DNA from: Moheibacter stercoris
GTDB taxonomy: Bacteria; Bacteroidota; Bacteroidia; Flavobacteriales; Weeksellaceae
Assembly: GCF_040545805.1 (NCBI RefSeq)
Contig: NZ_JBEPMO010000032.1
Coordinates: 1-9,134 of the forward strand
DNA length: 9,134 nt
Direction of reading: 5' to 3'
The notes under the pieces are model-generated. The model had not been told where the DNA came from and made no database searches. It worked only from the letters and a program-made list of their open reading frames with translations. The translations under genes were made by a program, and so were the position numbers. Positions 6,901-9,134 of this stretch are shown here, piece after piece. Positions within the stretch are counted from its first letter, which is position 1. Each line of letters opens with the position of its first letter.

Positions 6901-8273
6901 ATAATGAGCTGACCGAATACGGCACTGTTGACCATTTTGGTAGCCGAATTGCTGACCTGATTGTTCATTTCGTCCTGCGAAATACGATTGGCAACTGCAA
7001 ATTTCTTTCCGTGCAACTGGTGCAGCACGGCTTCGACTATGATGACCGCTCCGTCCACAATCAATCCGAAATCCAATGCTCCCAAGCTCATCAGGTTACC
7101 GCTCACGCCAAACAAATTCATCATAATGATGGCAAACAGCATCGACAGCGGTATGACAGAGGCAACCAGAAATCCTGCCCTGAAATTTCCGAGGAACAAG
7201 ACCAGTACAAAGACCACGATCAAGGCTCCTTCGGCAAGGTTGGTCTCAATGGTGCTGATGGCATTGTTGACCATCTTGGTACGGTCGAGAAAAGGTTCAA
7301 TGACCACACCTTTGGGCAATGTTTTCTGGATAACGGCAATGCGTTCTTTTACATTTTTGATAACTTCGGCACTATTGGCTCCCTTGAGCATCATCACCAC
7401 CGCACCGGACACTTCCCCCTGATCGTTGTAGGTCATAGCTCCATAGCGTGTGGCATAGCCTGTTTTCACTTCGGCAACATCTTTCAACAATACAGGAATA
7501 CCATCCTGCGTAGCCGTGACCGAAATGTTTTCTATATCTACTTTATTACCGATCAGTCCTTCGCTACGGATATAAAGCACGGTAGGGCCTTTTTCGATAT
7601 AAGCACCTCCGGTATTCTGGTTGTTATTTTCCAATGCCGTGAATACGTCACTGATGCTGAGGTTCAGCGATTGCAGTTTGTTGAAATTGACCGCAATTTC
7701 ATATTGTTTCAGCTTACCTCCGAAGCTGCTGACTTCGGCAACACCTTTTACACCTAATAGTTGTCGCCTTACGATCCAGTCCTGAATGGTACGCAGTTCG
7801 GTGGCATCGAATTGGTTTTCAAACCCTTTTTCGGGTCTTACCACGTATTGGTAAATCTCTCCCAATCCGGTGGAAATAGGCCCCAGTTCGGGCGTACCTA
7901 CACCGTCGGGGATTTCGTTCTGTACGGTTTGCAGCCGCTCGGAAACCTGCTGTCTTGCCCAATACACATCGGTATTGTCGTCAAAGACGATAGTCACCAA
8001 CGATAATCCGAAGCGGGAAAAACTACGTATTTCGGTGATGCCGTTGATATTGCTGTTTGCCTGTTCGATAGGGAAAGTAACCAGACGTTCGATGTCGGTC
8101 GCTCCCAATGAAGGAGCTACAGTAATGACCTGCACCTGATTGTTGGTAATATCAGGTTGCGCGTCAATCGGCAATTTGGTGGCTTCGTATAAGCCCAAGC
8201 CGATAAGGGCTATGGTAAAAAGCCCGATTATGAGTTTATTCCGAATAGAAAACTCAATAATTTTATCTAACAT
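3954..8273 (-). CDS. czcA: CzcA/CusA-family heavy-metal RND pump fused to a TolC-like outer-membrane channel
   Basis: 1439 residues from the ATG at 8271-8273 (MLDKIIEFSIRNK, the canonical RND start; an in-frame ATG 63 bp upstream adds only unrelated residues). Residues ~1-1036 are a complete RND pump: TM1 ~15-30, two large periplasmic loops and TM2-TM12. TM4 has DFGLIVDGAVIIVE with D401, D407 and E414, matching the proton-relay acids of CzcA (D402, D408, E415). Positions aligning with CusA's copper ligands M573, M623 and M672 are D576, A627 and E677, so a divalent cation (Zn, Co, Cd or Ni) is favoured over Cu/Ag. After TM12, R1045-K1046 and a hydrophobic run (1047-1059) end in SAFS|Q1063, like an internal signal peptide; 1063-1439 is a TolC/CzcC-type channel with two helical repeats (second around LLPNLSVGYFN, ~1293-1303). 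Such fusions are known in Bacteroidota, where unfused pumps are about 1040 residues. With the downstream adaptor it makes a tripartite exporter. Confidence 0.95.
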   Translation of the reverse strand: MLDKIIEFSIRNKLIIGLFTIALIGLGLYEATKLPIDAQPDITNNQVQVITVAPSLGATDIERLVTFPIEQANSNINGITEIRSFSRFGLSLVTIVFDDNTDVYWARQQVSERLQTVQNEIPDGVGTPELGPISTGLGEIYQYVVRPEKGFENQFDATELRTIQDWIVRRQLLGVKGVAEVSSFGGKLKQYEIAVNFNKLQSLNLSISDVFTALENNNQNTGGAYIEKGPTVLYIRSEGLIGNKVDIENISVTATQDGIPVLLKDVAEVKTGYATRYGAMTYNDQGEVSGAVVMMLKGANSAEVIKNVKERIAVIQKTLPKGVVIEPFLDRTKMVNNAISTIETNLAEGALIVVFVLVLFLGNFRAGFLVASVIPLSMLFAIIMMNLFGVSGNLMSLGALDFGLIVDGAVIIVEAVLHQLHGKKFAVANRISQDEMNNQVSNSATKMVNSAVFGQLIILIVYLPIFTLEGIEGKMFKPMAQTVAFALIGAFILSLTYIPMMSSLVLSKKIKHKPNFSDRIMQKLENIHHKALAKVLHFPKMVIGVVVALFIVAVLILSRLGGEFIPALEEGDFAVDTRVLTGSNLKTTVEYTQKAAHILIRDYPEVEKVVTKIGSGEVPTDPMPMEASDLMVILKDKKEWTSAKTFPELAEKMGKSLEAVPGITTGFQYPVQMRFNELMTGARQDVVCKIFGEDLDSLSAYAARFGEIIKTVEGAQDLYIEPITGMPQVVIKYNRANIAQYNLDIAGINKVVNTAFAGQSTGKVYEGEKRFDLMVRLDETQRENLQDIRNLLLPTPKGNHIPLYQVADVQIIEGPAQIQREDAKRRIVVGFNVRGRDVQSIVNELQGKADKQMAFSPGYYVTYGGAFENLNEATNRLMVAVPVSLALIFILLYFAFRSVKESLLIYTAIPLSAIGGIFLLALRGMPFSISAGIGFIALFGVAVLNGIVLIAEFNRMKQTGDKDLYQIALLGTKTRLRPVLMTAFVASLGFLPMAVSNGAGAEVQRPLATVVIGGLLFATFLTLFVLPTLFVLFEKLKFPKLTFGRKSATLLILLGLSGSAFSQSITLEEAVKMATENNLSAKSQNLLAEYYKKRTATGANIPQAVVTGEFGQVNSGTSDNKFGISQSFSFPTVYSNQKKLLNEEWNSAVISVNLNKLDIRKTVSELFYQILVLREREKILNRTDEMYKGFLEKASLRMESGESNLLEKTAAEVQRENIAIQLKALANEIELAKIQLQLMLNADTRYEPSASDIVVMDGLFDADVDVVQHPVLLLSAQEIEKAKASVRLEKSKLLPNLSVGYFNQSFRDLNSNRFNSFQVGVGIPIFFKAQKSQIKAEEQRILFTENELALRKAAWESGYEAALQQYRTQLDIVGTYKQKQLPAAEQIFKTAEEQFANGEINYLDWVMLNNQAIQIQRDYYDAVMQLNFQIINLQYLISK

Positions 8274-8460
8274 AATTTGTAATACTGCTAATGATGAATG
8301 GAATACGGGATTTGCAGGCATACACTGGTGGTGCAAAGCCCGAAAAAACGCAGATGATTAATTGGGAACAGGCTTATGCTGCGGCAATATGCTTTCTGTA
8401 CAGACATACAGAGACAGCATCCGCAAAAGCGAATTCAATTAAAAATCTGTCCAAGAAAAA
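8274..8460. other. 187-bp gap between the His-rich gene and the pump gene
   Basis: This is the only long gap inside the cluster. I see no TAnnTTTG element or Rho-independent terminator on the minus strand. A 6-bp hairpin (8395-8400 with 8407-8412, six-base loop) is too weak to call. A 57-codon plus-strand frame (8291-8464) and a 20-codon minus-strand frame (8358-8420) are open but have no ribosome site or recognisable product. It may hold a 5' untranslated leader for the pump. Confidence 0.4.
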
Positions 8461-8856
8461 TTAACAGTATTTGGGCGGTTGCCAGATAGCTGAAAGATAG
8501 TTTTTGTCAGAGAATGTATCGTCCAAAGGCAGGGCTTTTGGTTCTTCACTCACAGGGATTTTCGTTTCTATTTCAAAACTAAAAGGTGGGGTGAGTACAA
8601 AACTGATACTCAAAACATCGGTATGAACAATAAACGGTAGTTTCTTATCTTGTTCGTAATCGTCATCCTTTGGATGATTTTCGAGGTGATTTCCTTTATA
8701 ATGGAATACTAAGAAATCTATAACAGAAATCTGAGGATCTTTCTCTTTGTGTTCGAAATAATGTTCTACCAGCATAGGGAATTTCAGCAACTGACCTAAT
8801 TCAGTTGTTGAAATAAGATACACGGATATAAACAATATGGCGAGTACTCTCCTCAT
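8461..8856 (-). CDS. Small exported His-rich protein of unknown function, first gene of the metal-efflux cluster
   Basis: 131 residues. The N-terminal hydrophobic stretch (MRRVLAILFISVYLISTTEL) is a signal peptide or anchor, so the protein probably acts in the periplasm or envelope. Conserved-looking parts are STTELGQLLKFPMLVEHYFEHK (13-37) and DFLVFHY (47-53); an acidic/His segment follows (H57, H61, DDDYEQD 64-70, H78), and the C-terminus is IWQPPKYC, ending in C131. I recognise it as a small family found upstream of CusA/CzcA-like genes in Bacteroidota, usually annotated only as hypothetical. Histidines H32, H36, H52, H57, H61 and H78 plus the terminal cysteine suggest metal binding, perhaps a periplasmic metal buffer or chaperone for the pump (inference). 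The ATG is 4 bp after a -7 promoter box, so it may be leaderless. It is 187 bp upstream of the pump gene. Confidence 0.8.
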   Translation of the reverse strand: MRRVLAILFISVYLISTTELGQLLKFPMLVEHYFEHKEKDPQISVIDFLVFHYKGNHLENHPKDDDYEQDKKLPFIVHTDVLSISFVLTPPFSFEIETKIPVSEEPKALPLDDTFSDKNYLSAIWQPPKYC

Positions 8857-8860
8857 ACAG

Positions 8861-8868
8861 CAAAGTTA
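8861..8868 (-). promoter_or_regulatory. Bacteroidota-type -7 promoter element (TAACTTTG)
   Basis: The minus strand reads TAACTTTG, a full match to the Bacteroidota sigma-A -7 consensus TAnnTTTG. It ends 4 bp before the ATG of the His-rich gene, placing the transcription start at or next to that ATG. I see no clear TTG-type -33 element at the expected distance (~19-21 bp upstream), which lowers confidence. If real, it drives the whole metal cassette leftward. Confidence 0.5.
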
Positions 8869-9035
8869 ATGAAAAAGAGTATTCAGTTTTTTAAGTTGTT
8901 GTAATTTAAAAGCTTTCAAAATTAGAGAACGGGGATTATTTGATTTTTTAGGATATTTATACTTTTACCAACTAAACAAAACGCATCACAAAAAAGGGCT
9001 ATATATAACATGAACTGTGTAAAAAACCAAATATT
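8869..9035. other. AT-rich gap between the cassette and the IS110 transposase end
   Basis: This stretch has no open frame of note, no inverted repeat strong enough to be a terminator and no obvious operator. It probably includes the non-coding end of the IS110-type element and the upstream promoter region of the cassette. IS110 elements typically lack clear terminal inverted repeats, so the element boundary cannot be placed from the sequence alone. Confidence 0.4.
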
Positions 9036-9134
9036 TTATGCTATTTTTTTAACATAATCATCTTGATACAAAGTTCCATTTTTAACGCATCCATAAACTT
9101 GCTTTAGAAGCTTGTTGCACACTGCGATTACGGC
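9036..9134 (-). CDS. IS110-family transposase, C-terminal end (cut by window edge)
   Basis: The last 32 codons of a leftward gene enter from the right edge and stop at TAA (9036-9038). The peptide begins AVIAVCNKLLKQVYGCV and ends YQDDYVKKIA. The AVIAVCNKLLKQ-like helix followed by a short tail is typical of the C-terminus of IS110-family transposases (DEDD-type catalytic domain, then transposase_20 domain with its conserved serine), which ends close to the stop. The catalytic parts lie outside the window, so intactness cannot be judged. It is the only visible trace of a mobile element next to the metal cassette. Confidence 0.7.
   Translation of the reverse strand, partial: AVIAVCNKLLKQVYGCVKNGTLYQDDYVKKIA

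Noticed and set aside
7011..7757. Long plus-strand open frame (248 codons) opposite the RND gene, with others at 3111-3704, 5041-5559, 5400-5921 and 6270-6767
   Set aside because: They are antisense shadows of strongly conserved RND and adaptor coding sequence, with compositionally odd (His/Cys/Gln- or Ser/Thr-rich) products and no family features.
8395..8412. Hairpin TCTGTA/TACAGA between the His-rich and pump genes
   Set aside because: It has only a 6-bp stem with no T-tract, so it is neither a terminator nor a recognisable operator.

Overview
The window is most likely from a Bacteroidota chromosome or mobile island (Flavobacteriia or Sphingobacteriia, Elizabethkingia/Chryseobacterium/Sphingobacterium-like). 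The reasons are the RND pump fused to its outer-membrane channel, a TAnnTTTG-type promoter element, the lack of Shine-Dalgarno sequences, and the recognisable families (WQPPK-type His-rich small protein, IS110 transposase tail). All supported genes are on the minus strand.

Layout, right to left in the direction of transcription: the 3' end of an IS110-family transposase (9036-9134, cut by the window edge); an AT-rich gap with a Bacteroidota -7 box (8861-8868) against the first gene of the cluster; a small exported His-rich protein (8461-8856); a 187-bp gap; a 1439-residue fusion of a CzcA/CusA heavy-metal RND pump and a TolC-like channel (3954-8273); a lipoprotein membrane-fusion adaptor (2817-3944); a PAP2 phosphatase (2066-2815); a b-type cytochrome (1495-2061); a VIT1/CCC1-type ferrous iron/manganese transporter (880-1479). 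From the RND gene on, spacings are 9, 1, 4 and 15 bp, so these five genes look like one operon. The pump, adaptor and channel would form an envelope-spanning divalent-metal exporter. The three copper-binding methionines of E. coli CusA are replaced here, and the TM4 signature is that of CzcA.

The VIT1 gene carries two lesions. Its C-terminal ~30 residues are missing where it runs directly into the following gene, which is itself 5'-truncated (C-terminal HEPN half of a nucleotidyltransferase-like protein, 276-857). In addition, a 14-bp segment between 10-bp inverted repeats (1024-1057) has been flipped in place: the family's conserved PLQAA stretch is readable only on the opposite strand. The junction near 880-896 is therefore the edge of the metal cassette, which also matches the change from moderate GC to AT-rich sequence by eye.

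Left of the HEPN remnant is an 11-bp phased direct-repeat array (170-246; three exact TATCTAT heptamers, then decaying units), then a strong hairpin terminator (62-95). I found no CRISPR array, tRNA, rRNA or complete insertion sequence. The strongest observations are the hairpin-loop micro-inversion and the phased repeat array; the efflux genes belong to known families.
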